The notes under the pieces are model-generated. The model searched no databases. It saw nothing but the letters and a program-made list of their open reading frames with translations, and had not been told where the DNA came from. From assembly GCF_040054535.1 (NCBI RefSeq), contig NC_090781.1, positions 9,737,982 to 9,801,981 on the forward strand: a stretch of 64,000 nt of DNA, written 5' to 3'. This DNA comes from Antennarius striatus (lineage: Eukaryota; Chordata; Actinopteri; Lophiiformes; Antennariidae). The position numbers and the translations under genes are program-made. This document shows, one piece after another, positions 39,421 to 51,600 of this stretch. The stretch's first letter is position 1, and each line of letters begins with the position of its first letter.

Positions 39421-41187
39421 TTTGATTCCAGCAGGATACTCACATTTCTTTTAGACAGCTCCAGAAACACATCCCTGATTAATGTATACCAGCAAAAAAT
39501 GATAATCACCCTGGCAGTGGAAACTTGAATTGTGCTCGCTGCACGTCTGGCATCACGCTTTATATTTTCTCTGTTAAGAGTCTCAATGAATTCCAAGCAA
39601 ATACTTTTCCCCTGAATCTCCTCCTGAAACACCTGAAATTAAAAATAAATTAATAAAATAAAATAAAATTCATATCTATGTTTTTGTGTCCCAGATAAGT
39701 GATATTTTGTTTTTTTGTAATTTAGATCTTAAAAAAAAAACATTAACCTGTATTGCCAAGTGACCATAATCACTGTTATCAATTACTGCTCCTATCCAAG
39801 TCCAGTTGTAGTGAATGACCAGTTGTGCCATGACTCTGGCCTGGTAAATATCACTGGGAATTGTTCTGAAGAAATTTGGGAATTTTGATCTGTCACTGAG
39901 ACATGGACAGGAAGCCAAATAACTTATCTGAGGGAAAAATTAAGAATTAACATTTGGACACTGCTTAACAGAATATGTACCATTCAATTCTTTTTTTTAA
40001 AATATCACATCAATTGCTCCAAAAACCAGACATTTACTTCATGAAGAACTACAACTCACAATAGGCACAGAAACAGGCCCGAAGGTCCTGGACAGTATCA
40101 TGCTTGACGTAGATGTTGCACCACCAATCAGCAAAGAAATGGGCTGATGACCTGTTGATAGCAACAGAGAATATTTGATACAGCAAACATATAGTTAGTT
40201 CCTCTTATAGATATATAATACATTTTGACTTTTAATTTCATTTAATTGAAGCAGAGATTATTCACATGTGACAAGTCATACCAACTCTCTCTTCAGAAGC
40301 AGTTTGTAAGCTGCAGCTTTGTGAGTCTCCTCCAACCAGTGATAGCGCACCTTGAAGAGACCAAGGATACTGGCCACAACTATCAAATATTCGGTAGCCC
40401 AGCTTCACCCCCGGCATTAGGGTGCTGTTGCGATTGATTTGTTCCACAGCAAATGTCATAGCATATGTGCTTTGTAATCCAATCAGATCAAAACTGTAGA
40501 GAATAAAACATATCGGTGATGAGTGAACAGAAACAGAAAAAAAATAAGTAAATAAATAAATATATACATAATTCATACACACATACATACATACATACAT
40601 ACATACATACATACATACATACATACATACATACATACATACATACATACATACATACATACATAGAAACATAAATATTGTCCACTATTATCAAATTATG
40701 ATTATCTCACAAATTGTTAATCTGAGATATACACTTTGTAACATTGACATCTTTTGATGAAAAACTTAAGTTCTATAAACCTGTCAGAACCTAAGATACT
40801 CAACACAGAATTTCATTAGATTGAAACAAAAACACATGAACATGACAAATGCATAAGAATAAATACATTGTCCTATTACTGTATAAATAAGACAATTTCC
40901 ATATATTTAATAGCAACAAATGATTAGATTTACCCTGTGCAAGGCTCATAAAGTGGCAGCTTGGTTAAGCTTTGGTCTAAAGCAGGATGTGTGAAATGCA
41001 AATGGAAAAGTCCACCGATAATCACATCTCCATCCTGGGAAAGACTGCTGTTGCTCCATGTACCCGACTGGGAGCATAATAATGACTGAACAACCCTCAG
41101 ACCTATTTGATTACTTTGGTCACCAAGAAGAAGAACAAGAAGGGAAACAAAGTGCCACCGAGCCAGAAACCAGAGGAATGATGGCAG
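37000..41187 (-). CDS. OlfC/V2R-like family C receptor, gene D, open but without a visible ATG
   Basis: Exons in transcript order: 41187-40934, 40493-40282, 40151-40060, 39927-39748, 39632-39444, 39288-38803, 38650-38441, 38363-38240, 38145-37952, 37831-37550, 37422-37000. Each has GT-AG borders and correct phase, and 2646 nt are open to TAA. Domains match genes B and C: signal-like start, Venus-flytrap (residues about 25-485), cysteine linker (542-590), 7TM (613-870, [23 protein letters not shown]). Where B and C have ATG, D has CTG (41185-41187). Upstream in the same frame a TAA comes before any ATG. Either the start codon is lost, CTG is used, or an upstream exon supplies ATG. TTTATT (minus AATAAA) lies at 36882-36887. 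Convergent with gene C. Confidence 0.82.
39333..39417. repeat. (TG)n microsatellite in gene D
   Basis: About 42 TG units in the intron between exons 39444-39632 and 38803-39288. The same intron position carries (TG)n in pseudogene E and in the orphan exon fragment at 45.8 kb. Confidence 0.95.
40570..40664. repeat. (CATA)n microsatellite in gene D intron 1
   Basis: About 23 CATA units roughly 80 bases from the exon 2 acceptor. Confidence 0.95.
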
Positions 41188-41869
41188 GTTCTCTACTGGA
41201 TAATGATCACAGAATAATGTTAGTTTGTTGCATTAATGAAAAAAGAATAAGTATTAATGACAGCTTGAGACAGCTTCAGTTTCAGAAACACGATGTTTCA
41301 TCAGACTTGACAATGGATTACATGATTTTAAACAAAACTGTCAGATTCTCCATTTCACAGCATTCAACAGATCCCTTTATCACATATGCATGTAACCATT
41401 AAATTCAAACAGAAGATAGTCGTCTCCTCATAGTTACCTGCAAAAAGTAAATATACTATTAAGTGAATCATATTTCATTTGCGTATGCAGCTCTTATCAC
41501 ACGACAAATTACAGAATCTGGAAATTGTATCTTCACACATACTGTCTGCCTTCTTTGCCCAACTGAAGCGTTGTTCTTATTTTTATATTAGGTGCCAAGT
41601 GTTTTGCAAGCAAGAGACAGTGATCACACCTGCAGCACATGTGCCAAACTTATTTCTCTCTGGAGTGTTGGCAGGGGGGGGGGGGCTATTCAGTACAACT
41701 GAGAGATTTGTGTGTATGACTCTTATGAGTGATGGATATGTGTAAAGTATGTATCCTATTAATAAATGTTGCATGTTGTCATTCAAATTAAGTCACTTTT
41801 GCTTAGCAAGTTGGCTGGTCCTCTAAATGCTGTGATTGCTCATCTTATTATGGTGCTTTCCCTTCTCCC
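41188..41869. other. upstream region of gene D, nothing recognised
   Basis: No ATG-containing exon in frame with gene D was found close by. A G-run lies at about 41676-41686. No other element was identified. Confidence 0.4.
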
Positions 41870-42185
41870 TAGGTAGAAGTTTGCCACTATTGTCAGCGCC
41901 TACACCCCAACAGTAAAGTACCCAGATGACTCGAATGACAAGTTTTCTGAAGACCTGTACCCTGTGAGGAGAAGTATTTTTCATGCAATAAAGACGTGTA
42001 GTTATTGTGCTTTTCTCAAGGTAAAGAGAATGTCATTCAAGGTTGCAAAAAAATCGGATGTTGATCTTTGAACCACATCAAGGCTGTACTGTATTTATTT
42101 TCCAGCACAACTCTTCCACATCATGTCAGCTGAGGATGATTCCCTGTACATTCAGTGAACAGTCTGTCAAAGAAACTATAATTAA
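41870..42185 (+). mobile_element. LINE endonuclease scrap and duplicated block X
   Basis: About 41880-41975 translates to TIVSAYTPT and DKFSEDLY, matching the start of a fish LINE endonuclease. About 41990-42185 is clearly homologous to 50440-50670, sharing GAATGTCA-TC-AGGTTG and CCCTGTACATT-AGTGAA. Confidence 0.6.
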
Positions 42186-42790
42186 GCCACAGATGTACCT
42201 TTGCAGTGGTGCTGCTCCTGAAATATCCCACTATCTTCCTGGACACGCTTCTTCACCTCTTTTCCACACTCTCCATTGCTCTGGACTGTTGACCCTAAGT
42301 ACTTAAAATCCTCCACCTTCTTGATCTCTTCTCCCTGTAACCTCACTCTTCCACTTGGGTCCCTCCCATTCACACACATGTACTCTGTTTTACTGTGGCT
42401 AACCTCCATTCCTCTCCTTTCCAGGACAAACCTCCACCTCTCTAGCTTCTCCTCCACCTGTTCCCTGCTCTCACTGCAGATCACAATGTCATCTGCAAAC
42501 ATCATAGTCCATGGAGATTCCTGTCTGACCTCATCTGTCAGCCTGTCCATCACCATAGCGAACAAGAAGGGTCTCAGAGCTGATCCTTGATGCAGTCCCA
42601 CCTCCACCTTGAACTCCTCTGTCACACCTACAGCTCACCTCACCACTGTCTTACAGTCCTCATACATGTCCTGTACAGCTCTAAGATACTTCACCGCCAC
42701 TCCAGACTTCTTCATACAATACCACAGTTCCTCTCTGGGCACCCTGTCCATGTCATAAGCTTTCTCCAGATTTACAAAAACACAATGTTC
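42186..42790 (-). mobile_element. RTE-like LINE reverse transcriptase fragment
   Basis: The minus frame contains VEVGLHQGSAL, the intact catalytic box MMFADDIVICSES, and EDFKYLGSTVQSNGECGKEV, all characteristic of RTE-type RT in fish. It runs 147 codons open, then breaks both ways. It is better preserved than the other LINE pieces. Confidence 0.85.
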
Positions 42791-43203
42791 TCCCAAAAAA
42801 ACAGTATTTAATGTAAGGGAGTCAGGTGGCAGGTGACAGTGAGATAGGCCTACGGTATGCGTTGATAGAGGTCCTCATATCTGATGTCAGACTCACAGTT
42901 GCTGCCTTCTAGATGCAGGCCTTAGCTTTCTCCTTCATCTTCTGGTATCTGGTTTCTACTGTGGCTTTCAGGGCCTAAAGGAAAGAAAAAATATATACTT
43001 TCTGAGTACCAGATGGCTGTGAAGCAGTGTGTAGTGTGGCTGTCCTGTGACTAATGGACTCAGGTTTGACCCTCAATCCTGTCTTTCCGCGTTGTTTATG
43101 GTTTGATTCAGTAAAAGCACCATTTTCATGATTTTCTTACCATTTAAGTGGGGAGAATATAGCTAGGATTTAAAGATTTAAATCTTTTAAATCCTTTGTA
43201 ATC
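42791..43203. other. no gene recognised
   Basis: Spacer; a weak family 1 SINE-like head may be present near 43025-43110 but is too diverged to call. Confidence 0.35.
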
Positions 43204-43510
43204 CATCCATCCATCCATCTTCAACTTCTTATCCAGGGCCGGGTTGCGGGGGCAACAGTCTCAGGAGGGATGCTCATACTTCCCTCTCCCGAGACACCTA
43301 TTCCAGCTCCTCCGGAGGGACCCCGAGGCGATCCCGGGTGGGGACGTGTTCCGGGCAAGTCTGAAGACCTTGGACACGGAGATACTGTCTCTTGGTTGGC
43401 CTGGGAATGTCTTGGGATCTACTGAAAGAGCTAAATGAGGTATGTGAAGAAAGAGAAGTATGGGCATACCTGCTCAGATTGTTGCCTCCCCGACCCGTTT
43501 CTGGATAAGC
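43204..43510 (-). mobile_element. LINE 3'-end fragment
   Basis: Starts with ATCC repeats (minus-strand GGAT tail) and continues with TCCGGAGGGACCCCGAGGCG, parallel to the 3' end of the LINE at 4290. Truncated after about 300 bases. Confidence 0.65.
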
Positions 43511-43659
43511 AGTAGACGTTAGATCAGGAGTCTCATAACTTTTCCCTTCTCTGATGGGGGGCCTGGGTCAGATTGCAACAGAAAACCTGTGATAATCGCA
43601 GGTGTGCCTAAATGTAAACATTTATTGTTGTTCAGAACCAAATATTAATGACCTTTTCC

Positions 43660-44110
43660 GATTATTATGTCATTGGGGAGGGCGGCATAGAAGTCAATGA
43701 AACTGTCGGGCTTGAATCCGTCTTCCAGAAAATGACAGTTCTGTAACTCAAACTGATAAGAAGGCTGGGCTTCATCGATGTCGGTAACATAGGGTTTCTA
43801 GAAAAGACGTATTTCTTTTGTATTAGCATGTATTTCACAGAATCACACACCAAACTCCGCCTTCAGCATTTCCAGTGCTTCCACACACCTTTCAGCTGGA
43901 AACAGGACCACTGCGTTCTCTACTGAGAGGTTTTGGATAGCAGGGAGTTGAACGAAGTTGTGCTTTTTCACTTGTTCCAAAACTAGCACTGATTTCACCT
44001 CAAATGCTTTTATGTGGGAATACATGTTGCAAATGAATGCATGTTTTCCTTAGCCTTGTAGCTGCAAGTAAAGGCTGTTCAGCATTTCTGTCACATCTGT
44101 TAAAAATGCA
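43660..44110 (-). mobile_element. hAT-like transposase fragment, block Y copy 1
   Basis: Minus-strand frames read LTDVTEMLNSLYLQLQG, then YSHIKAFEVKSVLVLEQ and LPAIQNLS, then DIDEAQPSYQFELQNCHFLEDGF, the order seen in hAT-like ZBED-type proteins. Stops interrupt it. The 43730-44040 part is duplicated at about 49900-50210 next to pseudogene E. Confidence 0.7.
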
Positions 44111-45727
44111 AAGTCCCATTTGGATTGATGAGCTCTTGGACCATTTTGTCGGGTTGGGGGGTTGGTGGCATTTTTCAGGTACTGTTCAGGGGGCCTTGAC
44201 AAATGTGGGCCTCAGTTTGGATGTTTATGGTGTCTCTGACTCTCTTATCTGCTTCCCATGATGAACTGGCAACTTGATCAAGGTGTACCACGCCTTTCAT
44301 CAAAGCAGAAATAGGCTCAAGTAAATGTTAAGGTTTTGCTCCAGGAAAAACCCTCTTCGGTTCTTTAGCTTGGTTGAGAGGTGTGTCTGCAATGATGACA
44401 CAAATTGTATTCCAAAACAGGTTTGCTGAAAAATTCAAACAGTTTACAAGTTGGTGAGGATACAGCGCTGGGCTCTTCAACAGACGGAGCAACAAACCTC
44501 TGGAGAAGAACCCCAAATGTTTTGTGATCTTTATAGTGTTTGGGTTAGACTCTCCTTGAGGGATGAGACTCACCATCAGAATGTTCATTGACCATGATCT
44601 TGATGGTATCTGCCATAGGTTCTCCTTGAAGGATCAGCTCATCAGCAGCCTGACTCAGCCTCACATACTATATATCAATTATCTATGTGCTGTCCATGTT
44701 TAGAAATGTATGTGGTAGACAAGGACTAAGTGTTGTGCTATCTATTTCTGTGTAAGCAAATGTGTTGGTTATTTCCATAGTTAAATGGAAATTCCCAACA
44801 CAAACCAACACAGTATCACTGAAGAAGAGAAAGAAGAAGAAAAAGAGGAAGATTTTTAAAATCAGATTTCTTCTACAAGTCACGTTGACACAAAATTCCA
44901 AACAGATTCACGCAAACTCATTTCAAAAAACAAGTACAGTAATATGAAATGTAGGGACATAAACCAAATATACGTGAATTAACACAAATGGCTCAGTGGT
45001 AGGGCGTCCACTCTACCACTGAGCCACTACCGCCCCATCTCTGTAAACGAAATAATTTAAAGAAATAATTACATTAAAAACTCAGTTAAAGTGACTGTAC
45101 TGATGAGTTTTCATTTTGAAATATAGCGACTTACAATCAGTGCATTCAACGTAGGAGAAATACTGATCATTTCCAATAAAAGGGTGAACATGTCAATCAA
45201 ATAATAATAATTACAATAATGAGAATAAGTGGTTGGGGACCGCCACAAGTTCCTCACTCAACACAGAATATAAGACACCTTTGACACACCATAGGCCCGT
45301 AAAATTTGCCTCTTCCGGCTCTCAACGGGAGCAGATGTCTGTCTTCTGTCTCCTGTTGTGGCTATTTTTCTAACTCATACTGACTGTCACTGGCTCTCTG
45401 CAAAATCCCGAGAGGAAGAGAAAAATCGGAGGAGGATGGGAACAAATATGAATTATATTCTAGAACAGATGGTCTCTTCTATGAAAGAGTTAATGAGCAA
45501 CTTTGAAAAATTAAGGAGCGACTGATGAAAATTTGGAAGAAAAGCTAAAACCTAGAAGCCATGGAAGAATTTGAGGACAAGAAGAAGAAAACACGGAAAG
45601 ACATAGATGAAAAATCGTCACGGACAATGACAGATCCTGGATAGCAAGAGAGCTAACATAACGCAAACTAATCAAATATGGGATTTTATCGGTAAGACCA
45701 AGTTTTTTCTCTTGTATTCTCACTTGA

Positions 45728-45728
<1 letters not shown>
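44111..45728. other. no gene recognised, one foldback
   Basis: No coding sequence supported. A perfect 14-bp inverted repeat (44989-45002 and 45013-45026, TGGCTCAGTGGTAG and its complement) separated by 10 bases is made of two family 2 SINE head pieces facing each other. About 45230-45700 may be hAT-related but cannot be placed. Confidence 0.4.
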
Positions 45729-45804
<76 letters not shown>

Positions 45805-45941
45805 TGGGTTTTGATTCCAGTAGGATTCTCACATTTCTTTTAGACAGCTCCAGAAACACATCCCTGATTAATGTATACCAGCAAAAAATGATAATCACCC
45901 TGGCAGTGGAAACTTGAATTGTGCTCGCTGCACGTCTGGCA
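45729..45941 (-). pseudogene. orphan OlfC exon fragment with adjoining (TG)n
   Basis: 45833-45940 is almost identical to the 3' 108 bp of the gene D exon 39444-39632, with its splice donor. The following intron start and a (TG)n run (45729-45800) are copied as well. No other exons adjoin, so it is a detached duplicate, not a gene. Homology stops at GTCTGGCA. Confidence 0.85.
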
Positions 45942-46184
45942 CGTCTAGTTCACGAAATGCTAACTGAGTTCAACAGCTTGTGAGGAACTTTCAGTGTGTA
46001 GCTATGGGCTAGGACATTACCGCACAATGCTACCGTGGCCTGAACAAACTCCCCCCTTCTCGGGGATTGCCGCAGCCTTGGGCATGTCAACGTATCAATA
46101 TCGAGAATCACTCTGTCCAGAGAGGATTTGTGACGTAACAAATACCATCGATCCATTCATACAGTCAGTCAGTCATCTTCAGAT

Positions 46185-46310
46185 TACCACCGCTATATCT
46201 GCCGCAGCGGGTCACGGGGAGCCGAGGCCTATCTCGGTGGCATAGGGCGTGAGGCAGGGGACACTCCGGGCATGACGCCAGTGCACCCCGGTCCATCCAT
46301 ACGCTCCAGC
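46185..46310 (-). mobile_element. SINE family 1 tail fragment
   Basis: Minus-strand GGAGTGTCCCCTGCCTCACG and the CGGGTCACGGGGAGCC stretch match the 3' half of the full copies. Confidence 0.65.
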
Positions 46311-46369
46311 AAAATCCGATCGTTTTGATTCAGGCCATGAATTCCTAAAACTCCAAATATCTATTGATG

Positions 46370-46915
46370 CTGGAAGCTTTTGTTTACCAGATTGTAAGAG
46401 TTGGTCGGGTTAGGGAGGAGCACTACGTATATGTAGAGACCTGAAAAAGTGTGATTTTCATAACTTTTAACACGTCCGAAACAAAATAAATAAATAAATG
46501 AAAGTGTCAAAATCCTTATCAATCTGAAATAGTTAAAATCGATTCTGATATTTCCCTGACATATTCTTCTTAAAATGGCTTCTGCATTGCAGTCAGACGA
46601 ACCTTCAACCTTTTTCCTGCTGATGAGATAAATGGCCATCTTTGTTTGGCCCAGAAGAAAGTTTAGAATCTGCTAATCCTTTTGTTGATTCTTCCTATGT
46701 TTCAACCAAAAATGTATACCTGTTTGTCGAAAACACGACCAAATAAGACAAAAAGACTCTAAAAACAGGAACAGATTGTCGAGTCTCTGACAGTCTAGGA
46801 AGCAGTGAAAAACAGTTTCTTTGTGAGGACAGAACCGCCAGTTTCCCGACATATTTGGATTCAAACTAGAAATGAAACTGTTGACAGCCACAGTGCCGTG
46901 TAAAATTTTCCATTA
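46370..46915 (-). mobile_element. L1/Tx1-like LINE 3'-end fragment
   Basis: Minus frames contain AVNSFISSLNPNMSGNWRFC with the CPHKETVFHCFLDC cysteine/histidine motif, then LGQTKMAIYLISRKK. These are the C-terminal features of fish Tx1-type ORF2. Followed on the plus strand by a GGATn tail (46934-46977) that belongs to another insertion. Confidence 0.75.
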
Positions 46916-46977
46916 GAGAAGCGGGTATAGAAAATGGATGGATGGATGGATGGATGGATGGATGGACGGATGGATGA

Positions 46978-47954
46978 ATGAACAAATCATGACTAAATGG
47001 GGAAGCAATTTGCCAGTGGCACATTTTTAAGTAAGGTGAGACAGGTGCAACATGAGAATCGTATATTTGTAAAATGCTAAACAAAATTCTGTTTTCCATG
47101 TTGTCTGGCAACAGGTTATGACAAATGGGGATATAATTAAAATCTGTGACAGTTCCATTCATTGACAGAATTTTTTTTTTATTATAAATTATTCAGAATT
47201 GCAGTATCATTCATGCAAGTACAGATTTTGTTCTTTACATGTTTAAAGGTCAAAATGAATTGTGATACCCTGAACAAAAATGAAGTAACTACGGAAGTAT
47301 TTTTTTATTAATAGTAGGGAAATCGCAAGATTTTATTTTTGGCATGCAATTGCAAATCCAATAAGAAAAAAGTTTTCTGAGATGAATTCCATTGCATGGT
47401 TAAATATGATAATACTTCCATCTAGTGGACATACATAAAAAATACATTCAAAACTAATTTTTAGTCACTGAAATTTCATCATTTTATTTCTTCTTCAAAC
47501 CGATTTAAGAAGGTTAAGTTACAATAAAGATTAATAGATGTTAAATATTACGCTATTCGATATGATTCAGAATGGGTTTCTGTAATAACTATTTCAATTT
47601 ATGCATCCAAAATTGAACATGTTTACAGCAGCATATGAATGGATTAGGGAGAAAACACAGCAACAGATACACAGGTGTATAAAATGTCAACGATAACTGG
47701 CAGGAAAATACTTGATCTGTAACATATTTTTTTTTGTCTCTAATTCCATGACATGATTTATAAACTTCATACAGCTATACATATTAAGTACCAACATACA
47801 ATAATGGACATGAAATACATTTGTATACACAATTGAAATGTGTTTTGTTTATGTTACTTTGAAATATGTTTTGTTTTTGTTTGTTTGTTTGTTTGTTTTA
47901 AATATGAAATATGAACAACCAAAATAAACTTCATTCATCCATTCATTCATTCGA
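46978..47954. other. no gene recognised
   Basis: AT-rich spacer with a TTTG repeat at about 47871-47899 and TTCA repeats (47930-47953) that abut the pseudogene E breakpoint. Confidence 0.5.
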
Positions 47955-48103
47955 GAACACCATTTGCAACTTGAGGGATGGAAAGATGTTTAAATAGATC
48001 ACTACTTGTGCGCCAAGCCTCCAAGTCAGTCACCTACAACGAAAAAAGTTCAAGTATATACAATTAATTTTTTTTTTGTTTTAGGGAACATATACTGTAT
48101 AAG

Positions 48104-48230
<127 letters not shown>

Positions 48231-48698
48231 GATCCAAGTAGGGTACTCACATTCATTTTGGACAGTTCCAGAAACATATCCTTTATTAATGTAAACCAAA
48301 AGAAAATGAGTATCACCCTAGCAGTGGAAACTTGAATTGTGCTCGCTGCACGTTTGGCATCACGCTTTCTATTTTCTCTGTTGAGAGTCTAAATGAATTC
48401 CAAGCAAATGCCTTTCCCTTGAATCTCCTAAAACACCTGAAATTTCAAATTGTTCCACAAATGCAGCAGATTCATGAGATTTTCTTTTATTCGGAACGCA
48501 GGTTTTAATAGCAAAAACATTAACCTGAATTGTCGAGTGACCATAATCACTGTTATAAATTACTGCTCCCATCCAAGTCCAGTTGTAGTGAATGACCAGT
48601 CGTGCCATGACTCTGGCCTGGTAAATATCACTGGGAATTGTTCTGAAGAAATTTGGGTCTTTTGATCTGTCACTAAGACATGGACAGGAAGCCAAATA

Positions 48699-49060
48699 TA
48701 TAACTGATTCATTCATTTTCTGACCACTTCATCCGCTTGCGCGGGACACGGGGAGCTGGAGCCTGTCCCAGCTGTCATAGGGCATGAGGCGGGGCAAACA
48801 CTGGGCTCCACGCCAGTGCACCGCAGGAGCTACACAGAGACATACAACCACGCACGCACACACTCACTCCTACGGGCAATTTGGAATGACCAATTAACCA
48901 GAAGGGCATGTTTTTTGGAGGTGGGAGGAAGCTGGAGAACCCGGAGAGAACCCACGCAGATGCAGGGAGAACATGCAAACTCCGCACAGAGCAGTACTCG
49001 AGCCCAGACTCGCCTTGTTGTGCAGCGACAGTGCTACCCACTGCACCACCATGCCGCCCA
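48699..49060 (-). mobile_element. SINE family 1, full-length, inside an exon of pseudogene E
   Basis: 362 bp with minus-strand head GGCGGCATGGTGGTGCAGTG, body TGCGTGGGTTCTCTCCGGG and tail AATGAATGAA. It is flanked by CCAAATA at 48692-48698 and 49061-49067. It cuts the first codons of the Venus-flytrap exon (48525-49073). Confidence 0.9.
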
Positions 49061-49889
49061 CCAAATAACTTATCTTGGGGAAAGATTAAGAATTATACAT
49101 TTTAACAATGCACTAATTCAAAATGTATCATTCAATTCATTTTTTACAAAATATAACAACCTCTACAAAATCAGGCATTTATTTCCTTACGAAATAAAAC
49201 TCACAATAGGCACAGAAACAGGCCGTAAGATATTGGACAGCATCTTGCTTGACAATGATGATGCACTACCAATCAGCAAAGGACTGGGCTGAGGACCAGC
49301 TGATAGCAAGAGAGAATATTTGGCACCACAGTCCAAATAAGTGAATAAATGACTAAATATATGAATAAATAAATATAAACTTCTATTATCATATTGTGAT
49401 TGTCTCAGATACACTGCTTTAGAACACTGATAAATTTGATAAAACAGTTGTTCTCTAAGCCTTTCTAAATCTAAGGTACTTAGCAATTTGTAGAATTTCA
49501 TTATATTTCAACAAAATATTATTTTATGAACATGACAAAGAAATATAAAAATAAATCAAATGTTATTGTATAAACAATATAATTTCCATAGGTTTGATAG
49601 CAACACATGTGATTAGATTTACCTAGTGCAGTGGTCATAAAATGGCAGCTTGGTGAAGCTTTGTTCTACAAAAAATGTGAGTCATGCAAATAAAAAAGAC
49701 AACCAATAATCACATCTCCATACTGGGAAAGACTGCTGTTGCTCCATGCACCCCACTGGGAGCATAATACTGACTGAACAACCCTCAAGACCTTTTTGAT
49801 TACTTTGGTCACCAAGATGAAGAAAGAAAGAAAAAAGAAGACGACTGAGCCAGGAACCAGAGGAATGATGGCAGACACTGTTCTGGATT

Positions 49890-50300
49890 ATAATCACAGA
49901 ATAAAATCCTCCACCCCCTTCAAACTGATAGGAAGGCTGGGCCTCATTGATGTCGGCAACAAAGGGGTTCTGAAGAAGACATTTCTTTTGCATTAGCATG
50001 TAGTTCACAGAATCACACACCAAACTCTGCCTTCAGCATTTCCAGACCTTCCACACACCTTTCAGCTGCGAATGGGACCGCTGGTTTCTCTGCAATTAGG
50101 TTTTGGTAGCAGGGAGTTGGATGTAGTTGTGTTTTGTCACTCGTTCCAAAACCGGCGTTAGTTTCACTGCAAATGATTTTATCTGGGAATATACAGTATG
50201 TCGCAAATAAGTTTCTCCTGGCCTCGTAGCTGCAATTTGAGGCTGTTCTGCGTTACTGTCATCTCTGTTAAAAATGTGAGGTGCCATTTCCATTCTAGAT
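49890..50300 (-). mobile_element. hAT-like transposase fragment, block Y copy 2
   Basis: Minus frames read YSQIKSFAVKLTPVLERV, HNYIQLPA, and ADINEAQPSYQFE, matching block Y copy 1. The fragment joins directly onto the pseudogene E exon 1 region at about 49900. Confidence 0.7.
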
Positions 50301-50429
50301 CGATCATTTGTAGAACCGTTTTGTCAGGCGGGACATTTTTCTGGTGATGTTCGGGGGGTCATGCCAACTGTAGAGTCGGGCCGCATCCGGTCCACGGGCC
50401 TTAGTTTGGGGACCAACGCACTAGACTGT

Positions 50430-51600
50430 AACATGGAGCTGTGAGGAATATTTCACATGCATTAGAGAAGTATAGAGATTATGCTGTTCTCTAGGTGAAG
50501 GGAATGTCACTCGAGGTTGTACAAAATCAGGTATTGATCTATGAACCAGAGCAAGGCTGTACCATCATTACTATATGTATTTTTCAGCACAACCACTGTA
50601 CGTCATCTTTCTGCCCAAGATAAATCCCTGTACATTTAGTGAAGAAACATACTATTGACACAGAGAATAGTCACAACGTAGCCTGTTTATGTGGATCTAT
50701 CTTCCTCAATTGACAGGGCTTTGTCCACACAGTGTGTCACGGCTTGATTCTGTGGACAGTGCAAAGGAAACTATCTCTTGTGGTTCAACAGGCTGAAAGG
50801 CGATCATCAGCAATGCTTTTTGTGGAGCTCATAAGCCATGGCAGACCACTTAGGAACAGATGCCGTGGATTGCAATGATGATCTTTCTCCAGTTGTCTTG
50901 GCAGATCACAAAGGCCATGTATGACACAGAGCGCTGGACTGACCACCGCCTTGTCTAGAAACTAACAGTACACCTCCTATCTGAGAAACGGTCACAAGTT
51001 GTGAAAACACCAAATCACCTGAACACAAGCAAGCTTGAGATCAGGTATGTCAAGCAGTCATCTGGCACTGGATGTTGTACCAGGATGTACCTGGATGTTG
51101 AGACAGCATGGTCCCCACTTTGTGGGATGGTGTATAACACAGTCATGGAGTATCTTGGGCCGTCTACCAGGAAGCACAAGGACTGGTTAATGAGATCTGC
51201 ATGGAGATCAAGCAGCTGCTAGAGGAAAAGTATCGCGCCTATAAAACTTATCTTGATAACTCAAAGTCAACATCAAAGAAAGACACTGAGAAATGTAAAG
51301 AACACATTCAAGTCAAGCGGTGCCACATGAAGGACTCTTGGTTGAGCAGCAAAGCAAATTAAACGTAGGGCTTTGCAGACAAGGATGACATAAAGAACTT
51401 TCACAAGAGTTTGAAATAATTTTATGGCCCTTCTTCTGGATCTATGACTAACCTCCTCAGGCCTGAGGGTTCCAGACTAATCACGGACAAGGAGAAAATG
51501 CTGGAAGATACGCCTCGACAGTTTACTGATCTGGCCTTTTACCATCAACAATGAAGCCCTCGATGGGCTACCTCAAGTCCCTGATGAAATTAATCTTTGA
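50430..51600 (+). mobile_element. duplicated block X and a LINE fragment
   Basis: 50440-50670 is homologous to 41990-42185. From about 50900 the plus strand reads ERWTDHRLV, then VYNTVMEYLGPSTRKHKDW, then DKEKML, the segment of a fish LINE between endonuclease and RT. Frames are interrupted (51001-51222 is the longest). No RT core follows. Confidence 0.7.

Noticed and set aside
49682-50023. Possible extra upstream exon (MVCDSV...) shared by D and E regions
   Set aside because: The shared peptide is a shadow frame of the duplicated hAT-like block Y, which reads as transposase in another frame.
50096-50293. Small conserved-looking minus-strand protein
   Set aside because: Matches the hAT-like fragment at 43.8-44.0 kb and is broken by stops; a transposon remnant, not a host gene.
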